From positions 1 to 6,261 of the forward strand of contig RFPK01000120.1 in assembly GCA_009926195.1 (NCBI GenBank): 6,261 nucleotides of DNA, given 5' to 3'. The notes under the pieces were generated by a model. It worked only from the letters and a program-made list of their open reading frames with translations. It did not search any database and was not told the DNA's origin. This stretch comes from Synechococcaceae bacterium WB4_1_0192 (GTDB lineage: Bacteria; Cyanobacteriota; Cyanobacteriia; PCC-6307; Cyanobiaceae). Numbering within the stretch: the first letter of the stretch is position 1; every line of letters starts with the position of its first letter. Positions 1 to 4,909 of the stretch are shown here, in pieces. The position numbers and the translations under genes were made by a program.

Positions 1-92
1 GGGCCGAGGAACAGGAAGCTGGCGATCGGCCGGTTCGGATCGCTCAGGCCGGCGCGGGAGCGCTGGATGGCATCGGCCACCGCCGTGACGGC
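1..92 (-). other. ClpB-like AAA+ fragment (region just before the second Walker A), fused in frame to the transporter
   Basis: Residues 117-146 of the minus-strand frame read AVTAVADAIQ, then RSRAGLSDPNRP, then IASFLFLGP at the window edge. In ClpB disaggregases the same order (AV..AV.DAI.RSRAGL.DPNRP.GSFLFLGP) immediately precedes TGVGKTE of the second nucleotide-binding domain, so the window stops at the first residues of that Walker A. No EamA family member has such a stretch. The switch falls within about 20 bases (73-92), where the encoded residues AVTAVA could belong to either parent. That points to a join at short shared sequence, whether by recombination in the cell or in assembly. 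The ClpB identification rests on a remembered family motif and only 30 residues. Confidence 0.7.
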
Positions 93-440
93 CGGTCCGC
101 CGGCATCGAGGGTGAGACAGCGGCGGGTGCCGAGGCGGCGCAGCGCCGCGAAATAGAGGCTGTCGCCCAGGGCGATGCCGAGGGCGCCGCTGGCGGCCAG
201 CAGCAGCAGCGGACCGCCGGTGATGGAGCGCCCGGGCAACAGCGCCAGCGCCGGGCTGAGCAGCAGCAACGCCAGAACGTTCTTGAGCAGATTGAGCCGG
301 GCCGCCGTCAGCGAAGTGGGCAGACGGCGCCACAGGGTGCTGGCAAGGGTCCAGCAGAGGGCGGCGGCCAGGGCCGCCAGGGCACCCGTGAGGGTTGGGC
401 TGACCAACGGACGACAGCGGGCGGCGGGGGCTGCGATCAT
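1..440 (-). CDS. EamA/DMT-family transporter, N-terminal part, running in frame into a ClpB-like segment (partial)
   Basis: This frame opens at ATG 440-438 and stays open for 146 codons to the window edge, so the 3' end is missing. Residues 1-116 look like the first part of a drug/metabolite transporter (EamA type), an inner-membrane carrier usually near 290 residues with ten helices. Hydrophobic helices lie at about 17-37, 46-68 and 77-100. The third ends in GDSLYFAALRRLGTRR, a typical DMT signature, followed by LTLDAGGP. From about residue 117 the hydrophobic pattern stops and the sequence becomes ClpB-like (separate entry). The substrate cannot be told. The gene is divergent from the bilin lyase, with only 25 bases between the two starts, so their promoters would have to overlap each other's coding sequence. 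The transporter identity of the first ~115 residues is fairly secure. Whether the reading frame as a whole is one real gene is doubtful. Confidence 0.72.
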   Translation of the reverse strand, partial: MIAAPAARCRPLVSPTLTGALAALAAALCWTLASTLWRRLPTSLTAARLNLLKNVLALLLLSPALALLPGRSITGGPLLLLAASGALGIALGDSLYFAALRRLGTRRCLTLDAGGPAVTAVADAIQRSRAGLSDPNRPIASFLFLG

Positions 441-465
441 CGCTGCACCCCCACGCCCCCGGCCC

Positions 466-1080
466 GTGAGCCTCCCGATCGCCGATGCCATCAGCTTCTT
501 CCGGCTGAGCTGCGGCCGCTGGCGCTCCCAGCGCAGCAGCCACCACCTGCTGCACCGCCGCGCCGAGGCCGGTGCCTCGCTGATCGTGGTGGAGGAACTG
601 CCGCTGGGCGATGAGCGGCTGACCGCGATCGCCGCGCTGCACGGCCAGGATCCGGCTGGCCTGGTGGGAGGCTGCCGCGTGCGCTGGGCCGGCTCGATGG
701 CCTGGGACAAGGCCGGCGAAGCGCATGAAGGGGAGAGCGTGTTCGGGCTGATCCCCACCGACGAGCTGGGTCGGGCCGGGCTGCTCCTGCGCGACCGCGG
801 CTACGCCGAAACGGCGCCGGTGGCGGGCCATTTCCGCATGGATGAACGCGATGGGCTGCTGCTCAGCACCGACTACGAAACGATGAGCTCCTGGGAGCGC
901 TTCTCGTTCGCCGGCCCGAACGTGCGCCTGCGCAGCAGCACGGTGGAGGGGCTGTCCAACACGGCTTCGTTCTGCATCGAGACCCGCTGCCTGGAGGAGG
1001 GCGACACGGAAGCGCCGGGAGCCGCCAGTGCCGGCCCTGCGGATGGTGTCGCGCAGGCCCTGTCGCCCCTGGGCTGGTGA
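466..1080 (+). CDS. cpcS: CpcS/CpeS-family phycobiliprotein lyase (bilin attachment enzyme)
   Basis: This is a 204-residue member of the CpcS/CpeS lyase family, lipocalin-like beta-barrel proteins in the cytoplasm. They bind phycocyanobilin or phycoerythrobilin and attach it to a cysteine (the 82/84-type site) of phycobiliprotein subunits. Family landmarks are ADAISFFRLSCGRWRSQRSSHH (N-terminal helix and first strand, residues 6-27; GRWRSQR at 17-23), AWDKAGEAHEG (79-89), FRMDE (123-127), MSSWERF (140-146) and ASFCIETR (167-174). I chose the GTG at 466 because the lyase similarity begins right after it. The frame is open back to an ATG at 175, but the extra 97 residues have no family character and lie antisense to the transporter. 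No clear Shine-Dalgarno precedes the GTG. Residues 175-204 form an Ala/Gly/Pro-rich tail beyond the usual end of the fold. The cpcG linker gene follows at 118 bases, supporting a role in rod assembly. The split between CpcS and CpeS, and so the bilin used, cannot be settled here, so the symbol is a best guess. Confidence 0.88.
   Translation: MSLPIADAISFFRLSCGRWRSQRSSHHLLHRRAEAGASLIVVEELPLGDERLTAIAALHGQDPAGLVGGCRVRWAGSMAWDKAGEAHEGESVFGLIPTDELGRAGLLLRDRGYAETAPVAGHFRMDERDGLLLSTDYETMSSWERFSFAGPNVRLRSSTVEGLSNTASFCIETRCLEEGDTEAPGAASAGPADGVAQALSPLGW
625..632. repeat. HIP1 octamer GCGATCGC (inside the lyase gene)
   Basis: This is an exact copy of the highly iterated palindrome found in many cyanobacterial genomes, within the lyase coding region. 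Two copies in 6.3 kb is only a modest excess for DNA this GC-rich. Confidence 0.6.
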
Positions 1081-1198
1081 GCGGCGGAGCCTGGGCCGAG
1101 TGCAGCGAACGTTACGGACTGTGAGTCCTGACTGAAGCCGCCGAATCGAGCCCAGGCCTCACTTCTACGATCGGCCACGACGGATGCCCGACGCACGA
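1081..1198 (+). promoter_or_regulatory. cpcS-cpcG spacer with inverted repeats, possible structured leader of cpcG
   Basis: The 118 bases between the lyase stop and the cpcG start contain an exact 8-base inverted repeat, GCCTGGGC at 1089-1096 and GCCCAGGC at 1150-1157. It encloses a small hairpin, GGACT (1116-1120), loop GTG, AGTCC (1124-1128), and an AACGTT palindrome at 1108-1113. There is no T-run after either stem, so this is not a standard terminator. I see no convincing -35/-10 pair and no strong Shine-Dalgarno. It could be a structured leader of cpcG or processing signals in a cpcS-cpcG transcript. Short GC-rich repeats also arise by chance at this base composition. Confidence 0.3.
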
Positions 1199-1957
1199 GT
1201 GGCCCTTCCTCTCCTGAAGTACGCGCCCACCACGCAGAACTCCCGCGTGGATCCCCTCCGGGTCGGTTCGGATGAGGATCCGAAAGCCGTGTCCATGGAC
1301 AAGGCGATGGATCGCGAGGACCAGAACTTCGTGATCGAGGCGGCCTACCGCCAGATCTTCTTCCACGCCTTCAAGGTCGACCGCGACCGCACCCTGGAGT
1401 GCCAGCTGCGCGACGGCCAGATCACGGTGCGCGATTTCATTCGCTCCCTGTGCCTGTCCGACACGTTCAACCGCAGTTTCTACAACCTCAACAGCAACTA
1501 CCGGGTGGCCCGCCACCTGGTTGAGAAGCTCCTGGGTCGCAAGACCCACGGCAAGGCTGAAGAGATCGCCTGGTCCGCCGTGCTGATGACCCGCGGGGTC
1601 AAGGGCATGGTCGACGACATCCTGGACTCCCAGGAGTACCTCGACGCCTTCGGCTACGACACCGTTCCCTACCACCGCAACCGCGTGGTGGGCAGCCGTG
1701 ACCTGGGCGAAACCCCCTTCAACATCACCAGCCCTCGCTACGAGAGCTACTACCGCGGCATCCTGGGCTTCCCCCAGATCGTGTACACCGGCACGGCTCG
1801 CCGCATCCCCGAGCGCTCGCTGCAGCGCCGCGGCGGCTTCCCGCAGGACTACATGCCCTGGGTGCGCACCCTGCCCGCCCTGCGCGGTGCCAGCGCCGCC
1901 GGCAGCGCCGACATCGACTACCTGTCGAAGGTCCCTTACCGCAGCCTCGGCCGCTGA
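1199..1957 (+). CDS. cpcG: Phycobilisome rod-core linker polypeptide CpcG
   Basis: This is a 252-residue linker that docks phycocyanin rods to the allophycocyanin core of the phycobilisome on the cytoplasmic thylakoid face. The protein opens with ALPLLKYAP, the CpcG hallmark. The PBS-linker domain follows at about 20-160, with IEAAYRQIFFHAFK (46-59), GQITVRDFIRSL (73-84), NSNYR (98-102), LGR (112-114) and FGYDTVPYHR (151-160), then PFNITSPRY (173-181) and GFPQIVY (190-196). The C-terminus is basic and polar with no transmembrane helix. That fits core-attached CpcG1 rather than the membrane-anchored CpcG2/CpcL type. I prefer GTG at 1199 because family members begin MALPLL. An in-frame ATG at 1184 would add only MPDAR, and neither start has a clear Shine-Dalgarno. 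It lies downstream of the bilin lyase in the same direction and ends in a strong terminator 23 bases after the stop. Confidence 0.95.
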   Translation: MALPLLKYAPTTQNSRVDPLRVGSDEDPKAVSMDKAMDREDQNFVIEAAYRQIFFHAFKVDRDRTLECQLRDGQITVRDFIRSLCLSDTFNRSFYNLNSNYRVARHLVEKLLGRKTHGKAEEIAWSAVLMTRGVKGMVDDILDSQEYLDAFGYDTVPYHRNRVVGSRDLGETPFNITSPRYESYYRGILGFPQIVYTGTARRIPERSLQRRGGFPQDYMPWVRTLPALRGASAAGSADIDYLSKVPYRSLGR

Positions 1958-1980
1958 TTGCGGTCCAGCGTCTGATGATC

Positions 1981-2006
1981 GCGGCGGGGCAACCCGCCGC
2001 TTTTTT
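1981..2006 (+). terminator. Rho-independent terminator after cpcG
   Basis: A perfect 8-bp GC stem (GCGGCGGG at 1981-1988, CCCGCCGC at 1993-2000) is capped by a four-base GCAA loop of the stable GNRA type. Six T residues follow at 2001-2006. It begins 23 bases after the cpcG stop and should separate the phycobilisome genes from the DUF4912 block. Confidence 0.93.
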
Positions 2007-2115
2007 GTGCCCGTCGGCACCCCGGGTGGTCATGAGATCCTGACTCCAGCGCAGGCTCCGGCCGCGAATGCAGCAAGTCCGGGCAGACTGATCCCGAACA
2101 GAACCTGCAGAGTCG
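2007..2115 (+). promoter_or_regulatory. Spacer between the cpcG terminator and the DUF4912 gene
   Basis: These 109 bases must hold the promoter of the DUF4912 block if the upstream terminator works. Immediately after the T-run is a small hairpin, GTGCC (2007-2011), loop CGTC, GGCAC (2016-2020). I see no good -35/-10 pair, no operator repeat and no convincing ribosome-binding site before the GTG at 2116. The promoter assignment is inferred from position only. Confidence 0.25.
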
Positions 2116-3183
2116 GTGAGCCAATCCCTCTCCTCACTTGCCCGGATGACCCTGCGCCAACTGCGTCAGGTGGCAAGCGAGCTGGGCGTCACCCTCTACA
2201 GCCGCAAAACCAAGGAAGAGCTCGTCAGCGCCATCGGTCAGCGCCAGGGCGGACTGGCGGAAGGGGACGCGGACCGGGCCCCGGGCGCTCCGGAACCGTC
2301 CCTGCCCCTGGTCACCGCACAGACACGGGTTGTGTTTCTGCCCCGTGATCCCCAGTGGGCCTATGTGTTCTGGGAGATCAGCGAAGACGACCGCCAGGAG
2401 GCGTTCAAGGCGGGCGCCAGCCAGCTGTGCCTGCGCGTCGCTGATGTGACCGGACTCAGCGGCGGCTCCAGCCACCCGCACACCCTGCAGGAGGTGCCGG
2501 TGGACAGCCATGCCAATGAGTGGTACCTGCCGGTGCCGCTGAGCGACCGCGACTACCGTGTCGAGCTGGGCTATCGCCGCAGTGGCGGTGGCTGGATCTC
2601 CCTGGCCTATTCCACCGTGGCCCGCGTGCCGGCACTGCACCCGAGCGAGCAGATCCTCGATCAGTTCGTGCCCTTCTCCCTGGAGACACCACCCACCCCG
2701 GTGGCGATCACAGCCCCCAGCAGCAGCGACACCGGCCTGCACGAGCGCCTCTACCAGACCGCCACCGCCGGCTGGCGGCGTCTGGGCAGGGGCTCCGAGG
2801 CCTTCCATGAACTGGGTGAGGTCGGTGAAGCAGGGCTGAATGCCTCAGGAGCCGGTCTCTGGGCCAGCGGCCGCAACGAATCCGGCGCCGGCGGGGTCGC
2901 ACCGCGCCAGCGTTCGTTCTGGCTGGTGGCCGATGCCGAACTGATCGTCTACGGCGCCACCGATCCAACCGCCAGGTTGATGATCGGCGGTGAGGAAGTG
3001 CCCCTCTCCAGCGATGGCACCTTCCGCATCCAGGTGCCGTTCCGCGATGGCCAGCAGATCTACGCGATCGAGGCGGTGGCGGTTGATGGTGAGCAGAAGC
3101 GCAACATCACCCTCCATTTCGATCGCCGCACACCGGAAGACAACAGCAACCCCAGTGATCAGGCTGTGGCCGAGTGGTTCTAA
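2116..3183 (+). CDS. DUF4912 protein with Rho-N/SAP-like N-terminal motif, function unknown
   Basis: This 355-residue protein has three visible parts. Residues 11-41 (MTLRQLRQVASELGV, then SRKTKEELVSAIG) form a helix-extended-helix motif like the Rho termination factor N-terminal or SAP domain, often nucleic-acid binding. After a variable linker comes the DUF4912 core, from VVFLPRDPQWAYVFWEIS (72-89) to about 195, predicted beta-rich. Residues about 205-265 are a Gly/Ser/Ala-rich linker. The C-terminal segment, about 267-345 (FWLVADAELIVYGATDP onward), looks like a small beta-sandwich, and the chain ends in EWF. There is no signal peptide or membrane helix, so it is probably cytoplasmic. The GTG at 2116 is preferred. 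A start at ATG 2146 would give MTLRQLRQ and still keep the whole motif. A two-helix membrane protein follows after 7 bases, suggesting co-transcription. I know of no established function for DUF4912. Confidence 0.87.
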   Translation: MSQSLSSLARMTLRQLRQVASELGVTLYSRKTKEELVSAIGQRQGGLAEGDADRAPGAPEPSLPLVTAQTRVVFLPRDPQWAYVFWEISEDDRQEAFKAGASQLCLRVADVTGLSGGSSHPHTLQEVPVDSHANEWYLPVPLSDRDYRVELGYRRSGGGWISLAYSTVARVPALHPSEQILDQFVPFSLETPPTPVAITAPSSSDTGLHERLYQTATAGWRRLGRGSEAFHELGEVGEAGLNASGAGLWASGRNESGAGGVAPRQRSFWLVADAELIVYGATDPTARLMIGGEEVPLSSDGTFRIQVPFRDGQQIYAIEAVAVDGEQKRNITLHFDRRTPEDNSNPSDQAVAEWF

Positions 3184-3190
3184 GGCCTCG

Positions 3191-3394
3191 ATGAACGCAC
3201 CGGCCCCCTCCAACGGCACCCTGAAGCTGCTGGTGGCAGCCACCCCACTGCTTGGCAGCCTGACCGTGCCGCTGCTGGTGCCACTGCTGATGGTGCGCGT
3301 CAGCATCGGTGCCGGTGTACTGGCGGCGGTGCTGCTGAGCTGTGGCTGGTTCGCTTTGATGCTGCGCACCTCCGAGCTGCCCAGCCACGACTGA
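3191..3394 (+). CDS. Small two-helix membrane protein, function unknown
   Basis: This 67-residue protein starts at ATG 3191, seven bases after the DUF4912 stop. A short polar N-terminus (MNAPAPSNG) is followed by two hydrophobic segments, about 11-35 (with three prolines) and about 37-58, separated by a single arginine (R36). The tail RTSELPSHD is polar. It looks like an integral hairpin membrane protein. The frame is open further upstream, but that part overlaps the DUF4912 coding region and has no membrane or family character, so ATG 3191 is the sensible start. The tight spacing suggests the two genes share an mRNA and the small protein may be made by reinitiation. I do not recognise the family. 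Confidence 0.72.
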   Translation: MNAPAPSNGTLKLLVAATPLLGSLTVPLLVPLLMVRVSIGAGVLAAVLLSCGWFALMLRTSELPSHD

Positions 3395-3398
3395 CACG

Positions 3399-3419
3399 CC
3401 GGCGGCCAGGCGCCGCTGG
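3399..3419 (+). other. GC-rich hairpin downstream of the small membrane protein
   Basis: Bases 3399-3406 pair with 3412-3419 (8 bp including one G-T pair) around a five-base loop, starting five bases after the stop codon. There is no T-run, so it is a poor intrinsic terminator. It could stabilise the 3' end of the upstream message or partly separate it from the PLD gene. A chance GC-rich fold is also possible. Confidence 0.35.
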
Positions 3420-3427
3420 GAATGCTG

Positions 3428-3434
3428 AAGGGAG
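3428..3434 (+). promoter_or_regulatory. Purine-rich Shine-Dalgarno-like site before the PLD gene
   Basis: AAGGGAG is the clearest Shine-Dalgarno-like run before any gene in this window. It lies 14 bases before the PLD start at 3449, longer than ideal, and one base before an out-of-frame ATG at 3436. An in-frame TGA directly abuts the 3449 ATG, so the PLD protein cannot start earlier. Translation from 3436 would give a 70-residue Pro/Gly-rich peptide that I regard as a shadow. Confidence 0.35.
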
Positions 3435-3448
3435 CATGGCTCGTCTGA

Positions 3449-4909
3449 ATGCGTCAGCCGGATCGCCGCCGCCGGCCATTCCCCCTCGCCGGGGTGGCCT
3501 TCAGCCTGCTGCCCCTGGCCCTGCTGGGCTGCAGCCAGGCGGGCCAGCTGCTGGGCCAGCCGCCGGAGACCCTGCCGATGCCGCCCGGCCTCACGGTGGC
3601 CTTCAACCAGCGGGCCGAAGCCAGCTACCGCAGCCCGATCAGCGGTGAGCAGCGCCGGGGCGACGACCTCGAAGCCCTGCTGCTGCAGACGATCCGCGGC
3701 GCACGCCGCGAGCTCCTGGTGGCGGTGCAGGAGCTGTCGCTGCCGGCGGTGGCGCAGGCGCTGGTGGAGCAGCACCGGCGCGGCCTGACGGTGCGGGTGG
3801 TGCTGGAGAACACCTACAGCACGCCCTGGAGCGAGCAGCATGAGGCGGAGCTGAGCCCCCATCTGCGCAGCCGGCGCCACCAGCTGATGGCCCTGGCCGA
3901 CCGCAACCACGACGGCCGACTGAGCGATGCGGAGCAGGAGGCGGGCGATGCGGTGCTGATCCTGCGGCGCGGCGGTGTGCCGGTGATCGACGACCGCGAG
4001 GACGGCAGCGCCGGCAGCGGCCTGATGCACAGCAAATACCTACTGGCCGATGGGCAGGTGGTGGTGACCGGATCCGCCAACTTCACACCCTCCTGCATCC
4101 ACGGCGACCCGGACGATCCACGCACGCGGGGCAATGTGAACCACCTGCTGCGCATCGAGAGCGCGGCCCTGACGGCCCGGTTCACGGACGACTTCCAGCG
4201 GATGTGGGGCGACGGCCCCGGCGGCCTGCTCGACAGCCGCTTCGGGCTGGCGAAGCAGTCGGGTCCGGCACAGAGCGTGCAGGTGGGCGACAGCCGCATC
4301 CAGGTGCTGTTCGCCCCCCACCGCCGCGACGATCCCCACAACGGCCTCAACCTGATCGCCGCCGAACTGCGGCGGGCGCGGCGGCGGGTGGACCTGGCCC
4401 TGTTCGTGTTCTCGGCGCAGCAGCTCACGCCGGTGCTGGCGGAGCTGCAGCGGCGCGGCGTGGCCCTGCGGGTGCTGGCCGATCCCGGCTTCGCCAGCCG
4501 GTCCTTCTCGGAGGTGCTGGATCTGCTCGGCGTGGCCCTGGCGGACCGCCACTGCCGACTGGAGGCGAACAACGGCCCCCTGGCCCAGGCGCTGGAGGGG
4601 GTGGGCATCCCGCGCCTGCCCGCCGGCGACAAGTTGCACCACAAGATGGCCGTGATCGACGCGCGCACCGTGATCAGCGGCAGCTTCAACTGGAGCCCCA
4701 GTGCCGCCCATCAGAACGATGAGGTGCTGCTGGTGATCGAATCACCGCAGCTGGCCGCCCACTTCAGCCGGGAGATGGATCGCCTCTGGCGGAGTGCGGA
4801 ACTGGGGGTGAACCAACGGCTGGCACGCAAGTTGGCGCGGGGGTGGCAGCGCTGCGGGAGTGGGATCGCACGTACCCCAGCGATGATGGATCAAGATCCA
4901 AGACCCTGA
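3449..4909 (+). CDS. Phospholipase D-superfamily lipoprotein with two HKD motifs and an EF-hand loop
   Basis: This 486-residue protein is a predicted exported lipoprotein. It has an Arg-rich n-region (RRRR at 6-9), a hydrophobic core (11-26) and the lipobox LLGC with the lipidated cysteine at 28. The mature part has the two-lobed PLD phosphodiesterase layout. The first HKD motif is H194-S-K196, D201, then GSAN (208-211). The second is H397-H-K399, D404, then GSFN (411-414). All catalytic His and Lys residues are present, so activity on a phosphodiester (lipid headgroup or nucleic acid) is expected, but the substrate is unknown. Between lobe-one strands sits DRNHDGRLSDAE (151-162), a canonical 12-residue EF-hand loop with Asp at 1 and 5, Asn at 3, Gly at 6 and Glu at 12, which suggests calcium binding. 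The C-terminus is Arg-rich. The in-frame TGA just before the ATG fixes the start. The stop overlaps the next gene's ATG by one base (TGATG). Confidence 0.9.
   Translation: MRQPDRRRRPFPLAGVAFSLLPLALLGCSQAGQLLGQPPETLPMPPGLTVAFNQRAEASYRSPISGEQRRGDDLEALLLQTIRGARRELLVAVQELSLPAVAQALVEQHRRGLTVRVVLENTYSTPWSEQHEAELSPHLRSRRHQLMALADRNHDGRLSDAEQEAGDAVLILRRGGVPVIDDREDGSAGSGLMHSKYLLADGQVVVTGSANFTPSCIHGDPDDPRTRGNVNHLLRIESAALTARFTDDFQRMWGDGPGGLLDSRFGLAKQSGPAQSVQVGDSRIQVLFAPHRRDDPHNGLNLIAAELRRARRRVDLALFVFSAQQLTPVLAELQRRGVALRVLADPGFASRSFSEVLDLLGVALADRHCRLEANNGPLAQALEGVGIPRLPAGDKLHHKMAVIDARTVISGSFNWSPSAAHQNDEVLLVIESPQLAAHFSREMDRLWRSAELGVNQRLARKLARGWQRCGSGIARTPAMMDQDPRP
3899..3934 (+). other. EF-hand calcium-binding loop within the PLD lipoprotein
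   Basis: Codons 151-162 encode DRNHDGRLSDAE, matching the D-x-[DN]-x-[DG]-G-x-[ILV]-x-x-x-E loop in every key position. It follows a helix-like stretch (RRHQLMALA) and is followed by QEAGDAVLILRR, so a helix-loop-helix is plausible. Only one loop is visible, as in dockerin or single EF-hand insertions, not the usual EF-hand pair. Confidence 0.75.

Noticed and set aside
175..465. N-terminal extension of the lyase frame back to ATG 175
   Set aside because: It is antisense to the transporter, Arg/Ala/Pro-rich, and has no lyase-family character. The family similarity starts at the GTG at 466.
1112..2020. 302-codon open frame on the minus strand
   Set aside because: It lies opposite the well-supported cpcG gene and runs through its terminator. 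It is a typical GC-rich shadow frame.
2007..2115. Possible small RNA gene downstream of the cpcG terminator
   Set aside because: There is only one short hairpin, with no promoter and no second terminator. Nothing resembles a known cyanobacterial small RNA.
1698..2348. 216-codon plus-strand frame spanning the cpcG end, terminator and DUF4912 start
   Set aside because: It overlaps two supported genes in another frame and reads through the intrinsic terminator. The product is Pro/Ala/Arg-rich low complexity.
3436..3648. 70-codon frame with the best-placed upstream purine run
   Set aside because: The translation is a Pro/Gly/Ala repeat-like shadow of the PLD frame, and the Shine-Dalgarno ends one base before its ATG, too close for normal initiation.
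3107..4030. 307-codon minus-strand open frame across three plus-strand genes
   Set aside because: The translation is His/Gln/Ala-rich without domain features, and it is antisense to the DUF4912 end, the membrane protein and the PLD lipoprotein.
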